Below are positions 12,534 to 24,134 of a stretch of DNA of 64,000 nt, piece after piece. A program made the translations under genes and the position numbers. The stretch's first letter is position 1; each line of letters begins with the position of its first letter. This stretch comes from Hymenopellis radicata. Lineage: Eukaryota; Basidiomycota; Agaricomycetes; Agaricales; Physalacriaceae. The notes below the pieces were generated by a model. The model worked only from the letters and a program-made list of their open reading frames with translations, did not search any database and had not been told where the DNA came from. The stretch lies in the NCBI GenBank assembly GCA_015501595.1, contig JADNRX010000172.1:1-64000 (forward strand), written 5' to 3'.

Positions 12534-12830
12534 TTTGAATCTGGAAAGAGCGACGTTGGTGGGAGGAAAAGAATGGGGGAATTTCACAAGGCGATGGGCG
12601 AGAAGGTGTTAGTTATAACACAAGGCGAAACGGTCCGTGTTAGCCGTAAGTTTTTTTCTGGCCCGTTACTTCAGCCGTTCTCGAGTCCGAATTGGTCCAG
12701 CGCCACCAATCACGCTGCTTTTGCCTATCGACAATCTATCCGCCCGGTCCAAAACTGATCTTACTCATCCTTCGGCTGTTGGTATGACTCCGACTCATTG
12801 TCTGGCGTCATCGACAATCATCCTTTCCAC
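12534..12830. promoter_or_regulatory. Shared bidirectional promoter region of the two Plavaka genes
   Basis: About 297 bp separate the two divergent start codons. It has no convincing coding sequence and must hold the promoters of both genes if both are transcribed from within the element. No canonical TATA box is obvious. Confidence 0.5.
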
Positions 12831-15800
12831 TATGAATCAATCCCAAGTTCCAACCTCAAGTTTTGTCTGCGCGGCGTGCAATCACGATTTCCAGCGTCCC
12901 AGCAACCTCAAACAACACTGGACCAAGACGCAAAACCCCGCATGTCTCGAGATCGCGGCTCAAGAGAAGGCCAAACTCCGCCGTGGCGCAGCTCTGCCTC
13001 GCCGCGCTCTCGCCATTCTCTATCTCCCTCACCTCGTCGGTCCGTATCCCCACCCGTCCCACAGGCCGCTCCCGCTGCGTTTGCTGGCGATGCTTTCGGA
13101 TCCGCCAACGATTATGAGGAAATTGATTTTCCAGGCCTTGACGATGAGCCCGCCTCAGAGCCCGACGATCTGCCTCCCAGTTCAGATGAGGAGGTGGAGA
13201 GTGATATAGATGCTCCCGTTGCTGGTGCTCCGGGCTGGGAACCACCTCGTCGGACGACTATGGAGGATGTGCCGGACGAAGATGACGAGATGGATGTTGA
13301 CGATCCGGCCGACCCTCCCTTGCCACCACCCCCGCCTCCAGCACACCTCCACCACCTGCCCCTGATCCTGCTGCGACAGCGCGCCTGGCCTCTGTTCATG
13401 TTTCGCATTTTGGAGGAAAGGCTGGTGCACCAATTCCAAATATCGCCGTGGATCCGAATGCGTATCTTCAGTATGAGGACGCGCTTCGCGGCGGGCAACA
13501 GAAGCCTCGTCCAGGCAAATATGGGCCGTTTGAGAGTGAACTGGAGTGGAAGATCGCGCAGTGGGCCAAGTTAGATGGTCCAAGTGCTTCCTCATTCACG
13601 CGTTTGTTGTCTATCGAAACTGTATGTCGCATTTTGCTCGTCCTATTCTGTATCAGGTTCTAACTCTTCTAAGGTTACCGAACAACTTGGATTAGGCTTC
13701 CGGAATGCGACCCAGTTAAACGACATAATCGACAAGAAACTCCCCGCTCGTCGGCCAAAGTTTGTGGCTGAGGAGATTGTGATTGCGAATCGCTCCTTCG
13801 ACGTCTATCGCCGCGACGTCATAGCCTGTATTCGCGCACTCTATGGTGATCCGAAGCACAATGAGTACCTTTGCTTTGCGCCCGAGCGCCATTATGAGGA
13901 TCAAGACAAGACACAGCGCTTATATCACGACTTCCATACGGGTCGCTGGTGGTGGGACACTCAGGTCAGTCTTGACATCTTTACAGAACGAATTTTGTAT
14001 TCATTATTACTACAGATAGCAGTGGAAGCGAAGACGCCGGGTGCAACCATTATTCCCGTTATTCTGTCGTCTGACAAGACTCAAGTTACGCTCTTTCGAA
14101 ATAAAACCGCGTATCCTGTTTATCTCACAATCGGCAATCTCCCCAAAGATATTCGCCGTAAGCCCTCACGTATGGGGCAGGTACTCGTCGCTTATCTTCC
14201 CACCACGAAGCTGGAGCATATCAAGAATAAGGAGTCCCGTCGTCGCTCCATGGGAAACCTATTCCATGCATGTATGCGCCGTATTCTGGTAGGCTTGAAG
14301 GAGGCGGGTATTAGTGGCGTGATGATGCGAAGTGGCGATGGGGTTGCTCGGCGCTGCCATCCCATCTTCGCTGCATATGTCGGGGATTATCCAGAACAGG
14401 TTCTAGTGACCTGTACTTATACCGGGGAGTCCCCGGTGTGCGACTGTCCTCATGACAAGCTCGGCGACTACCCATGCACACATCCGGCTCGCAATTTCGA
14501 GGCCGCCGTCGCCGCCGTCACGTCTATAGGGGCTGCCGACTGGGGTACACGATGCGCCAATGCGAATGTGAAACCTGTCCAGCATCCCTTTTGGGAGGAT
14601 CTCCCCTACATCGACGTCTTTCGTTCCATCACTCCCGATATCCTCCATCAGCTCCTCCAGGGTGTGGTTAAGCACCTTATTGGCTGGGTTACAGAGGCTG
14701 TGGGTGCGGATGAGCTTGATGCTCGTGTTCGTCGCCTCCCGCTGAATCATGCTATTCGTCCATTCCTTAAAGGTATATCCTCTCTCTCGCGCGTAAGCGA
14801 CTGGAGCACAAACAGATCTGCGCGTTTCTTCTTGGAGTTATCTCAGATCTTCCCCATCCCACTTCGACGACCTCATCCATCATGCGCGCGACTCGAGCTA
14901 TTCTGGATTTTACATACCTCTCGCGTTATCCAGTTCACAGCATCGAAACTCTTGCAGAACTGGAGGCGTGCCTTGCTGAGTTCCACAAGCACAAGGTAGG
15001 CCTTTGTCGTACTTGGCATTCGGGAGATTTCAACATTCCCAAGCTTCATTTCTTGAATCACTATATTCGTGCATCAAGCTCTACGGAACAGCTGACAATT
15101 ACAACACGGAAGCAACGGAACGCCTGCATATCGATTTCGCCAAAGATGCGTATCGGGCGACAAACCGCAAGGACGAGTTTAGGCAGATGACGAAATGGCT
15201 GGAGCGGAGGGAGAAAATAGTTGAGTTTGGGAATTATGTGAGTGGCGGTGCAACGGAGAACCTGCGCTCATGTCGACATCCTCGCGTGCGGCAATGGCAT
15301 CGTCGCACATCCGCATCTCCTTTGAGGATGTTTCTTGCTCGTACGAGGTCAAGATGACCAAGAACCCCTCAGCGAAGTCTGTCGCCATTGATACCATCGA
15401 GTCGCCATCCGGTTACGGCGCCACATTGTTCACTGCCGCGTTAGCTCGCTTTGTCGTGCAGTTCCGCAATCCTGCACTTACTGGCGTGAGAATCGACGAG
15501 GCCGCTCACAATATTGTTCTTCCCTTTCGCCGAATCCCTGTCTTCCATCGGATCAAGTTCATCAATAGTACATTCTTCGGGACTGAGACACTCGACTCGA
15601 TTCATGTCTACCCTCGTGCTGTCGGGAAGACTGGAAAGGTGACACGTCTGGCACGGTTTGATACTGCCATGATCCGTGTTCGGCCAGCAGACGCTGCTAG
15701 TACCCGCAAGTTTGACGGTAAGTCTCCTTTCCTTATTTTGAATGATGCTAACCGTTCAGCTAGGATTACGCATCGGTCGCGTGCGTGTCATATTCACGCT

Positions 15801-16122
15801 GCCGGCGAAGGGCATCGAGACCCTGTTTCCTGTCAACATGGAGCCGCCAGAGCATCTGGCCTACGTTGAATGGTTCAGCAACTTTTCGACTCAGCCGGAA
15901 GCAGCATCGGGGATGTATCGCGTTAAGCGCCAGCTTGCTGCCGATGGTTCGCCACTTGTCTCAGTCCTCCCTGTATCCGTTATCGAGAGCAGTGTGCACC
16001 TCTTCCCCAAATGGGGTCGCACGGTGCCGGTAGATTGGACTAGTGAGAATGTCCTTGACCGCAGTAGTACATTCCTCCTAAGTAATTACAAGGATCAACG
16101 TAGTTACTTTAGATACCATTAA
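12831..16122 (+). pseudogene. Plavaka transposase, frameshifted
   Basis: The gene starts MNQSQVPTSS with an N-terminal zinc finger (CAACNHDFQRPSNLKQHW), then a Pro/Ser-rich acidic linker. The core has FESELEWKIAQWAKL, VILSSDKTQVTLF, TPDILHQLLQGVVKHLIGW and NTEATERLHIDFAKDAYR. The D in SSDKT, the D in TPDILHQ and the E in TERLH are good candidates for the DDE triad. The C-terminus has HLAYVEWFSNF and SSVHLFPKWGR, as in other Plavaka proteins. Introns are seen at about 13625-13674, 13964-14016 and 15720-15762. The N-terminal linker needs frame changes (12.95-13.45 kb), and one-base breaks appear near 14790, 15030 and 15075, so no continuous protein is made as read. It stops with TAA at 16120. 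Confidence 0.85.
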
Positions 16123-16331
16123 TTTTATGTTGCATAACACTCATACTCTGTTCAAACTTTCTGCATTTTCATTTGCGACGCTGTAAATCTCAACTATTCT
16201 GTCAAGTTTACCTCAAATATCCCGATTCTCAGTATTTGTACTAATTTTCGTTAGATGTTGCGTATATTACCGGGGGAGGGTTTTCCTGATGAAGTATCAA
16301 ACATCGTCACCCTCATCAGGAAAACAGCCAA

Positions 16332-16388
16332 CGCGTCTTTTAGGTCTTTTTGGTCTTGCGGCAAGACCAAAAAGACCTAAAAGACGCG
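16332..16388. repeat. 57-bp perfect palindrome in the left subterminal region
   Basis: Two 28-nt arms (16332-16359 and 16361-16388) are exact reverse complements around a single central G. Each arm has three GTCTT units (GTCTTTTAG, GTCTTTTTG, GTCTTG). It can fold into an almost loopless hairpin or present the subterminal motif in both orientations. Confidence 0.95.
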
Positions 16389-16399
16389 AAAGACACGAA

Positions 16400-16525
16400 A
16401 TCTTGCACAGGCCAGGTCAAAAATCTTGTCAGGACTTTTTCCATCTTTTTCAAGATGGTCCGAGTCTTCGACAAGACCGTTGCAGCACGTCTTTTCGGCG
16501 TCTTGCCATCTTTTTCGAGGCTCTC
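16400..16525. repeat. Left subterminal array of GTCTTG-like motifs
   Basis: After the palindrome come further ATCTTG, GTCTTC, GACAAGACC, CGTCTTTTC and GTCTTGCC units at irregular spacing. Such subterminal motif clusters are transposase or accessory-protein binding arrays in CACTA-type elements (family knowledge); that role here is inferred. Confidence 0.65.
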
Positions 16526-16596
16526 CGATGATCAAATCACACGATGAGAATGGTATAAATCGATGCATTGCACAGATAAACTAAAAAGACAGGGTA

Positions 16597-17751
16597 CTAC
16601 GGACTACAGCGCAACACAATCACCACACCCGTTAGGCGACGCAGCGACCCCAAATCCCGCCCCGCGACACCCCCTGCATGAACCACTATACTCTTCGCGC
16701 GCCGTTCACCGGAGCTAAACATCAAAGAATTAGAATATGTTGGTTGTAGCATAAATATGAAGGAGACATACCATAGACAGATACGGGTCAGGAGCGACGA
16801 AGACGCGAGCACTGCAAAGGTGGTCAACACCATGATTGACAGCAATAAGAGGGATACGTACCTTGTGAGACTGGGAGTCGACGGAGACTATGGAGAGGGA
16901 CTGAAGAATAGAAGTCAGTAGATGAAGAATATACAACTGGCAACGCACGCCACCACAATACATTGCAGACGGGTAACGCTGAGTCTAGCTTGGGTAGCCG
17001 TCCATGGCTGCTCGGACTTTGGTCGTCGCTCGCTGTCGTCCACGTTAACTCGAGTTGTCGTGAGAAGAAGATAACATACCTGGAGAAGTTCACCGCTCAA
17101 ATGTCCCAATTCGTCCTCAAACCCGATACCCACAGGATCCAGAGCTCCATCAGCGGCGCTTTGTCCACGCATGACACCAATGTTGCGAAGATTTGACGGT
17201 AATAAAGGGGGGGGGGGGGGGGAACTAATCAAGACAAGTGAGAATCGGGGTTAAAATTTGAACGCGAGATTTGCACCTTTTTCCCAGCCGGTCCGACGAG
17301 GACAGTAAACGCTGCCCTGAACACTTCACGCATAGCTGAGTCGTCGTCTGGTGTACTGGTCAAAACGCAGGTCGTCGGTACTTGGAAATGTGCTGTCAAC
17401 GGGTATGACGGTCTCTTGTCCAGGTCTGTGTCCACAGAGTCCTGTCCTCGTCCAGATTTGCACTGCGTCGCGCGAATGGGGTGATGGCGTCGGCATCAGA
17501 GGCGTCTTGAGGCGTAGTCTGGACGTAGTGGAGGGAAGGAACTGAGAAGAGCAGGAGGAGAGGAAGCGGACTGGAAAAAAAGGAAACCGAACATGCACGT
17601 GGTCCGATTGCGTGCTTTGCGCGCACGGACCACCCGATCGGGTTCCATTTCTTTTCACCAAGTCCATCTCGCACGACCGACTGGCCTGCAACTGCGTATC
17701 GTTGTCTGTTTTGGAATTGCGCGACTGCATATGGGTGACGCGTAAGCCCAC
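16597..17751 (-). pseudogene. Spliced gene fragment inside the non-autonomous element
   Basis: On the minus strand several open pieces end at GT and begin after AG in a coherent series: a piece with FRAAFTVLVGPAGKK (about 17330-17275), MRGQSAADGALDPVGIGFED followed by ELGHLSGELLQ (about 17172-17080), SLSIVSVDSQSHK (about 16900-16862) and ARVFVAPDPYLSM (about 16810-16770). This looks like part of a host gene picked up by the transposon. I do not recognise the family. A run of 16 G at 17207-17222 lies between two of the pieces. Confidence 0.4.
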
Positions 17752-17995
17752 AAGGACTGTGGCAGCACTATTGAACTATGAGTGCCGTTATGGAGACGAC
17801 GTCGAAGAGCACCATAACCCACCGTCGCAGCGAGAAGTCCTCAAAACAGAGATGGCCGCAGAAACCAATGCTGTGCCGCCGAGCAGCGCCGTTTACTTTT
17901 CCCAAGCTCGTGTCCATTGTTTTTTAGGCAGCAGGGCAGCAGGTGTTCGTCTCCTTTCTCACTTGGGTCCCTGCCCCCTCTAACTGGGCTGTCTC

Positions 17996-18295
17996 TTGTT
18001 GCGACGAGCAGGGAGGCTAGCTTTGCTTCGCCTGGGACCACCACGCTCTCGAGAGCTCGACACCATTTCCGTCGACGTGGACGACAACATTACTCGCACC
18101 GCGGACGACACGCCTTCATGTTTGCCATTTTTCAGGCCTGGCAATGACCACCGCAACCAAGTTATCGCCATCGCCACCTCCATGGACGACCAGCTCGGTC
18201 TCATCAGCATCGACACACATAGACTCGACGCTGCCAATGAAATCCCGTCTCCTTCCTTCCGCACCCGCTTTGTGTCCCTTCCCTCATCGTCATAG
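17996..18295 (+). other. Unassigned open stretch inside the non-autonomous element
   Basis: A plus-strand frame of about 99 codons includes ISVDVDDNITRTADD and MDDQLGLISIDTHRLD, which look more protein-like than the other frames. No start or splice context makes it a convincing gene. It may be another captured piece. Confidence 0.25.
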
Positions 18296-18569
18296 AAGAT
18301 GAGGTGTTTGGGTATGAACGGGCTGCATCGTGCACGTCGATGGCACCCGAGCAATTGCGCGGGCGTCGTCGGCGGGCACGAAAAAACCATATCTAGGTGT
18401 GCGGGTAGCCATGACCCGGCGGGTTCACGACTGACCCGTACGCACGAGTACGTAGGTCAAGCTTCCAGCCGCAGCTGGGGCGGAGGAATTGATGTCGCGT
18501 CGTCTGTGGGTGGGCAGCACCATAGGTATGTAGGTGATTATTCAAATTGCTTTGACAAGAATAAGAATG

Positions 18570-18745
18570 GATGGCAAGCCACAAGATGGCAAGAGAAGGA
18601 CCAAAAAGATGTTGGTCTGCAAGAGCAAGACCGAAAAGATGTCAGTCTGCAAGAGCAAGACTCATAAGATTTCCGTGGCAAGACCAAGACTCGGCAAGAC
18701 GGGCCGCGCAAGACCAAGACTGGCAAGACGGGTTTGCTGTTTTCC
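18570..18745. repeat. Right subterminal array of CAAGAC motifs
   Basis: At least ten GCAAGA/CAAGAC units occur in one orientation, including repeated GCAAGAGCAAGAC and GGCAAGACCAAGACT blocks, ending at the right TIR. Orientation is opposite to the left array, as expected for the two ends of one element. Confidence 0.8.
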
Positions 18746-18750
18746 TGATG

Positions 18751-19535
18751 CTCTCTTGAGCTCCTCGACCTGCTTCTCGAGCATACGGATTATGGCGAGC
18801 ATCTTTTCTGTTTCCTCGGGTCTCTCCAACTCCCTGACGCGCCCCTTGAGAAACTTGCACTCTTCCCGCACCTCCGCAAGCTCCTCCTCCCTCCTCTCCA
18901 CCTCTCTCTCCTTCCTCTCGAGCTCCCGTTCCATGCGCTCGAGCAGGCCCTGCATGGCGTCGCTCACCTCCTGACTGGCGGATGCGGATACTGAAGGGGC
19001 TGGTTAAGGTCAATCGTCTGAAGTGCCTCTCCCCGTTCGTCTGTCTCAGCCTGTCTGGGGATTCATGTATATACATAACAGCCCTGGTGCGAAAGGTGGA
19101 CCCTCTCGTATAATAATACATGTCAGGCCGCCTGAGTGAGCTCGCAGTCTCCGCGTCGACAAAAAGCTCCATGGTGATCTGACGAAGACTAGACACATGA
19201 ACAAGGAGGTCCCTGCCCGCATACTAGACGAATGTCTGACTGCCGTTGCGCCCAAACGCAAGAATTGCGCTGCCTGGGGGTCTCAGTGATAATTCGACCT
19301 CTGGGAAGTCCGAAGGCGCAGCTAGGGCGGAGGGAACGATGTCGATGAAACTGCTCTGAGATTGGTGGAAGGTGCAGAAGGAGTGGCTTGGACTTGGGTG
19401 ATCCGGTGCATTGGCAGCGACAGAGATGCTACTGAGGAAACGAGGAGAAATTTTACCCAGCGTTATGAGCACGAATGGATCAGAAGAAGGTAAAGCTCCG
19501 TTCACCACTTTCTTGCAAATACCTGGGCAAGCCAT
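18751..19535 (-). CDS. Coiled-coil protein gene, 3' end hit by transposons
   Basis: A minus-strand gene starts MACPGICKKVVNGALPSSD at 19535. A likely short intron (about 19218-19183) and a second one before about 19000 lead to an exon with SQEVSDAMQGLLERMERELE, followed by a long heptad-rich coiled coil (RKEREVERREEELAEVREEC, then MLEKQVEELKR). The coding frame reaches the right TIR of the inserted element at 18750. Across the two insertions it could have ended within a few codons: the 22 bp between them supplies an in-frame stop. The N-terminal part shows no family I recognise. The insertion may only have removed or extended the last residues. Confidence 0.55.
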
Positions 19536-20753
19536 AATTCAGTCCTTTCTGATCGGCTAGTACTTTCTCTTTATATGCGACATAGATTTGGCATGGGCCG
19601 AAACCACTCGGGATGGTCATTTCTTTTTGTATAGCATGTGACCGGTACGTCCTAGATCCAGAAAGTACTTCGTAAGCGCCAAACGTTCATCACCAGAACT
19701 TGGATCCCAGAAGTTGCGCCACACTAACAATTGCGCCGGCCTGGAGCGCTACAGATTTCGTATGAGTTTGGAAGAGAGAAATTGCTCAGATGAAAACATA
19801 CCAAAGAAGGCTATCTGACTGAGAAATCCTCCTCTCTTGTTGCGCTTTAGACCACATAACGTTCATCAGAATCGCGATCAGAGCTATACGGTGTTCCGTA
19901 CTATGTCGGGGGCCTGCAGATATCCTTGGGTATACAAGATCCGTCCCACCACCCAACACCCACTCGTAATCGCTGCGAATATGGGGTAGTGGAGCGCCGT
20001 AAGAATCGTGCTACGAGTCTCAATTCAGCCTAAGGCCCCGCTTAAAATGATCCAGCACACACCACACTGTCAGCATTTTAATGTTTTCCAGCGTGTTCCC
20101 ATGGACGCGCTGCATTGAGTTGAAGTTGAGTGCATCCGGCGACTTTTCGACTTCAGCTTTCTCCGCGTACACTGCCAATCTTTGTCGTTAGGTTTTTTGA
20201 AAGGAGGCGCGCGCAAACGTAACTGACTCTGGGGGTACTCGATTTTCGCTATCTTGCGGCGGTTTAACACCATGACGGCCTGCGTGGACAAGAGCAGGTT
20301 GGACGCGAGCAGGGGCCACTCGACTCGGAGATGAGTTGAGAGATGGCTGGGAGAAGGACTTGGAATACACACCCGTCGGGAAGAACAATAGTAGTGGGCA
20401 TGGTCGTGGTAGTTCAAGGCACTTTCGAGAACAAGATGTTGACAAGATACTTCAAGTTCGAGATTAAATACGTGTGTGGTTGGTAATGTGGGAGGGGCGG
20501 GTGGATTCCCGAGCGTCCTTATTCCCGTAATGTGTCAAAGAGAGCATGTCAAGCCCGACGGACATCTTGGCACAGACGCTGCAAATGAGTTGGGCCATGA
20601 TAAGCTAGTCAAAAGTGAATGAAAGGATTGGAGCCGGAGGCCTGAGGAGCAAGAAGTGATACATTATGTGATCAGGCCATTGCGAGTCCAGATATGTGCG
20701 CCTGAAAACTTTGTGAAAACTGACAATGAATCTAGTGGAAATGCATACAAGTT
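19536..20753. other. Intergenic, no confident gene
   Basis: The best open stretch is on the minus strand at 20070-20445; its tail is rich in Lys/Arg (RRKIAKIEYPQSQLRLRAPP), but no supporting splice pattern or known domain is seen. The remainder shows nothing recognisable. Confidence 0.4.
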
Positions 20754-23700
20754 CTATGAAGCATGCGTAAATTGAGACAACTCCTGTATAACTTTCTCAA
20801 GACGCTTCTTCCTCGCAACAAGCTCCTCCCTCCTTGCCGCCACCTCTGGGTCCTCAGTCAAATACTTCGCACACGTCTTGTTTCCCTCCGTAGAACCCAG
20901 ACCTAGCTTCCCTATCAAATGCGACGGAAGCTCCCTCCCCACGGCCTTGACGAACTGGATATCAATTGTACTCGGGAGGGTGTCGACAAGACGCTGTCAA
21001 ATCGTCCTTGAGAAAAAGTTTCCTAAGGAGATGGGAATAGGTAGAACCCACCGTGAACGAAACCTGAAAGTACCCCCGCACCTCCGCCATCACCTTGAGC
21101 TCCTCCTCAAACTCATCTCCCGGTCTGAGCTTATTCAAGTCTTCCGCGACAAGACCCGTGAACCCGAGCTCCGCCAAATTGCCCAGTATCTGATTGATCT
21201 TCTCTTCCTCATTCGGAGACTTTGCAGGTGTAAAAGGCCCTGCCGCCGCCTGGTTCGCGATGAACATCCCAGCGTTCGATGTCTTATTCCATATAGGGTC
21301 GACGGGGGCCGCAAATGGCGTACGTCTGCCAAAACCATTGGATACGTCCGAGAAGCCTGGCTTGCTAGGTGTACTCGAGGCTTCCGGGGCGGCCTGTGTA
21401 GCATTCCCACTAAAACTAAGTGGCTGATTTGTCGTACTCGCTGAGGGCGTTGCAACAGGCGCACGATTGCCCTTTTTCGATGCAGCCTTCCCGGCTGGAA
21501 CGGGAGCAGGAGATGAGCCAAAAGGCAAGGACTGCGGCGGCGTCAACATAGCTTCGAATGCCGCTGCCGTTGGGGAATTGGCAGACGACGGCAACGGCCC
21601 GGCGTTCAACCTCTCGAAAACCGTCTTGGGGAACGGAAAAAACTTGTCAGAACTAGCTCCCCTTCGGTCTTACTACTGGATGCATTTGAATCCGAAGAAT
21701 CTGATGCAGACGTAGAGGCAGCAGTTTTGGGCCCAAAACTGAAGTTTTTCCAGTGGTCCCGACGTGCGTATTGTGCTTCAGATCCAGGAGTGGCAGGTGC
21801 CATGACTGGTGTCGGAGCGAAGGCGAATGAGGATACGGGCTTGGCAGGTTCCGGTTGGGAAATCGAGGATGGCTGTAAAGCTGAGGGAATGGTGTCACTG
21901 TCATGCCTGGACGAGTATCTATCGAAATACTCACAAACCGCCCTGTTTTCGCCCTTGTTAGATGCCGCCCTCACGCCCTTAAACTCTGCAAGAAATTTCT
22001 CCGTCGAACTTTGTAGGTTTTCCGTCATCTGCGTGAAAGGAATCAACTCCCGTTTGACTTCATGATTAACGAATGGTCTGGCATTCCCAAAACATGCTTC
22101 AACGACATCCACAATTGAAGATCTACGCCAAATTGAAGTTAGCAAAGAACTTCACGGCAGATAGTAAGACGCGCCCGACCTAAGGAATGCAAACAATTCA
22201 GGGAACCGCTTGATATCCGGGGTTTCGGTACACGATAGCACGACATTCAAAACGTTCTGGTACACAGCGGCCGCACACAATGATGCGTGATTTTTCCAAG
22301 ATCCTTGATATTTCTCTATGAGCATCGTTTTGGCGGCGAATGGGATGTTTCCGTGCAGTTCACGTGTGATGCACCTACAATCCGTCAAATAAGACGTTAC
22401 CTACAATAACAGAGGAACACGTACTGCTGGTTGTGATTTCTCACGTCTAAAACGTTCATCGTGAAGGAGCTCGAAGAGGGCATTGCACCAGTTGATTCCG
22501 TGGTAGGAATAAACACCGGCGCACTCTCCGCGATGGCATCTTTGAAGATCTGATACGCTTGAAGATTCCTCTGAATCAGAGTGTTGTACACCGGGGAGCC
22601 ACGGATATATTCATCAACAAGGTGAGTGACGCGGGACACGATGCCTATAACGTGTGCGTAAGGCTCCGCCGTGAGCTCTGCAGGTAACGAATTGAGTTCA
22701 AGTGAAGTGCGATGCAACCGCGTACGCGCTTCCTCCACGATATTCGGTAACCTTGCGGAGAATCCAAGTGAACAAGACATAGCTTGGGCATGAATGGACG
22801 ACGTACGATTGCTCAATCGCCTCAATCAGCCGCCCGCTGAGTGCGTTTGTGAGATTACGAGTTCCGAAAGCACTTGCATTAGGAGATGCATTCCACGGAG
22901 CGGTAGACGAGAAGAACTCTGTCTCGACTTTACGAGCTACCTCTTGTGACATGTCGCTCTCTCGGTCAGCATCGTCCGGTTGGAGCGTGCAGAAGTAGCC
23001 ATGCAGCAGAGGGCTGAGTCGGCCTTCGATTACATCCAGCCATCGTTGTTTGGAGTTTAAAGACCCAGCACCGAGCATATCTGGTTTTGTGAGGACGCCT
23101 TGAATGTGTTCAGTATCTGGGAGCACATTGTGTTGAAAGAATATACCAATAGTACGCGTTCCTTTTGGGTCAGCCGAAGAGGCTAGCTTGAGGGCCCTTT
23201 GGTTCTCCAGATCATCTACACGAGTCGAATTAAGCGTTAGCGTTCAACAGGGTAGGAAGATGCTATACCAGTCATAGGCATGGTAACAAGTATGAGACTT
23301 GAGCCCTGTATATAGCTCGATACCATATCCTCGACAAGTTTTACGATGGGCGCCTCCGCGTTTTGAATGAGACCTGTTATCAACGCGTCAAAAGTACACG
23401 ACATTCAACCAAGTCGAAACAAACCTGGAAGATCGACAAAAGACAAATCAGGCAGCTCTGGCCCTTTAATGTCGACGCACACCACATTCCGCGAAAATCC
23501 CTTGAAGTTGAAACCGCTCGACTCGGAGTTGAGCTCTGCCGTGGTCATGGTCATCGCCGTCGAGAGATGGGCCTCTGGGTGAAGCACAGCCCACTGTGCC
23601 CTTCTCAGTCTCTCCTCGACATCCTTCTTGTCCTTAATCACACCACCAAACGGCAACTCCCTAATCTCCCTCAGCCGCCTCCCACTCTTCGAGTCGTATT

Positions 23701-24134
23701 CAAACCGGATCGACACAGTCGCACTCCACAGCTCGTCGTCGTCGTCGCTTGAGAGGCGACACTCCATTGGGCAACGGGTGCACGTACCAGCGTCCCGAGG
23801 GACATTGATCTAGAGACATTGTGCTTAGTATCAGGCTGAAAGAAGCCCAGGACGACACCGGCATACCCCAGAAATGGCTTCAACAACACTCGACTTGCCT
23901 GTAACGCTGTCATGGGTCCAAATTTGACGCGAAGGGTGGACATCACGTACCAGCGCTCTGGTTGCCGATAACGACTACCCTTGGGAGCTCCAAGTCACTT
24001 TGCGCACTGGTGGTGGCACGCGTCAGGAAAAGATGACAGTTCGGAACACGCGAGATGAACACGCACCCGACTGCATGAAGCTGGTTGAAGATGGAAAGAA
24101 TACGTTTGCGGTGCGCAGAATACTTCTCCAGCAT
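20754..24134 (-). CDS. Dynamin-family large GTPase
   Basis: Dynamin proteins hydrolyse GTP to remodel membranes. The spliced gene starts MLEKYSAHRKRILSIFNQLH. The P-loop GNQSAGKSSVVEAISG is assembled across an intron (about 23938-23951 boundary). DLSFVDLPGL is the G3 motif and VLTKPDMLGAG the G4 motif, again joined across an intron. The middle/stalk region follows (GSPVYNTLIQRNLQAYQIFK), then a long Ser/Pro-rich linker (about 21.2-21.9 kb) and a GED-like C-terminus ending RKKRLEKVIQELSQF. This gives roughly 800 residues. It lacks an obvious PH or transmembrane segment, so it resembles DRP/Mx-like soluble dynamins. A frame break at 21659-21662 needs one extra G in a G4 run. The next gene upstream, on the same strand, encodes a DUF6535 protein. 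Confidence 0.88.

Larger units (their letters stand above)
9307..16291. mobile_element. Plavaka-type DNA transposon with two divergent genes
   Basis: The ends are inverted repeats: CATCAGGAAAA followed by related TCCC.CGGT.ATAT sequence at 9307-9333, and its reverse complement ending at 16291. A candidate 2-bp AA duplication flanks it, too short to be proof. The 6985-bp element carries a plus-strand transposase with Plavaka hallmarks (start 12831) and a minus-strand partner gene (start 12533). Plavaka elements are a basidiomycete group related to CACTA transposons (family knowledge). Both genes have disrupted frames as read, so the copy is complete in layout but perhaps inactive. Confidence 0.85.
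16314..18750. mobile_element. Non-autonomous element with Plavaka-like termini and captured gene pieces
   Basis: The left end reads CATCAGGAAAACAGCCAAC and the right end is the inverse of CATCAGGAAAACAGCAAAC, so the first 15 bases match exactly. They share CATCAGGAAAA with the neighbouring Plavaka element, whose right end is 22 bp away. A CT dinucleotide flanks both ends as a possible short target duplication. Subterminal regions are arrays of GTCTTG/CAAGAC motifs, facing inward on each side. The interior (16.6-18.4 kb) holds minus-strand spliced coding pieces and no transposase. It is probably mobilised by a Plavaka transposase (inference). Confidence 0.75.

Noticed and set aside
13182..13595. 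Minus-strand open frames opposite the Plavaka linker
   Set aside because: They are shadows of a Pro/Asp-rich coding region and show no domain or splice support.
18642..19196. Continuous minus-strand frame across the coiled-coil region beginning MSSLRQITMELF
   Set aside because: Its downstream half is Gly/Arg-rich shadow coding; the coiled-coil frame with SQEVSDAMQGLLERM after an intron is more plausible.
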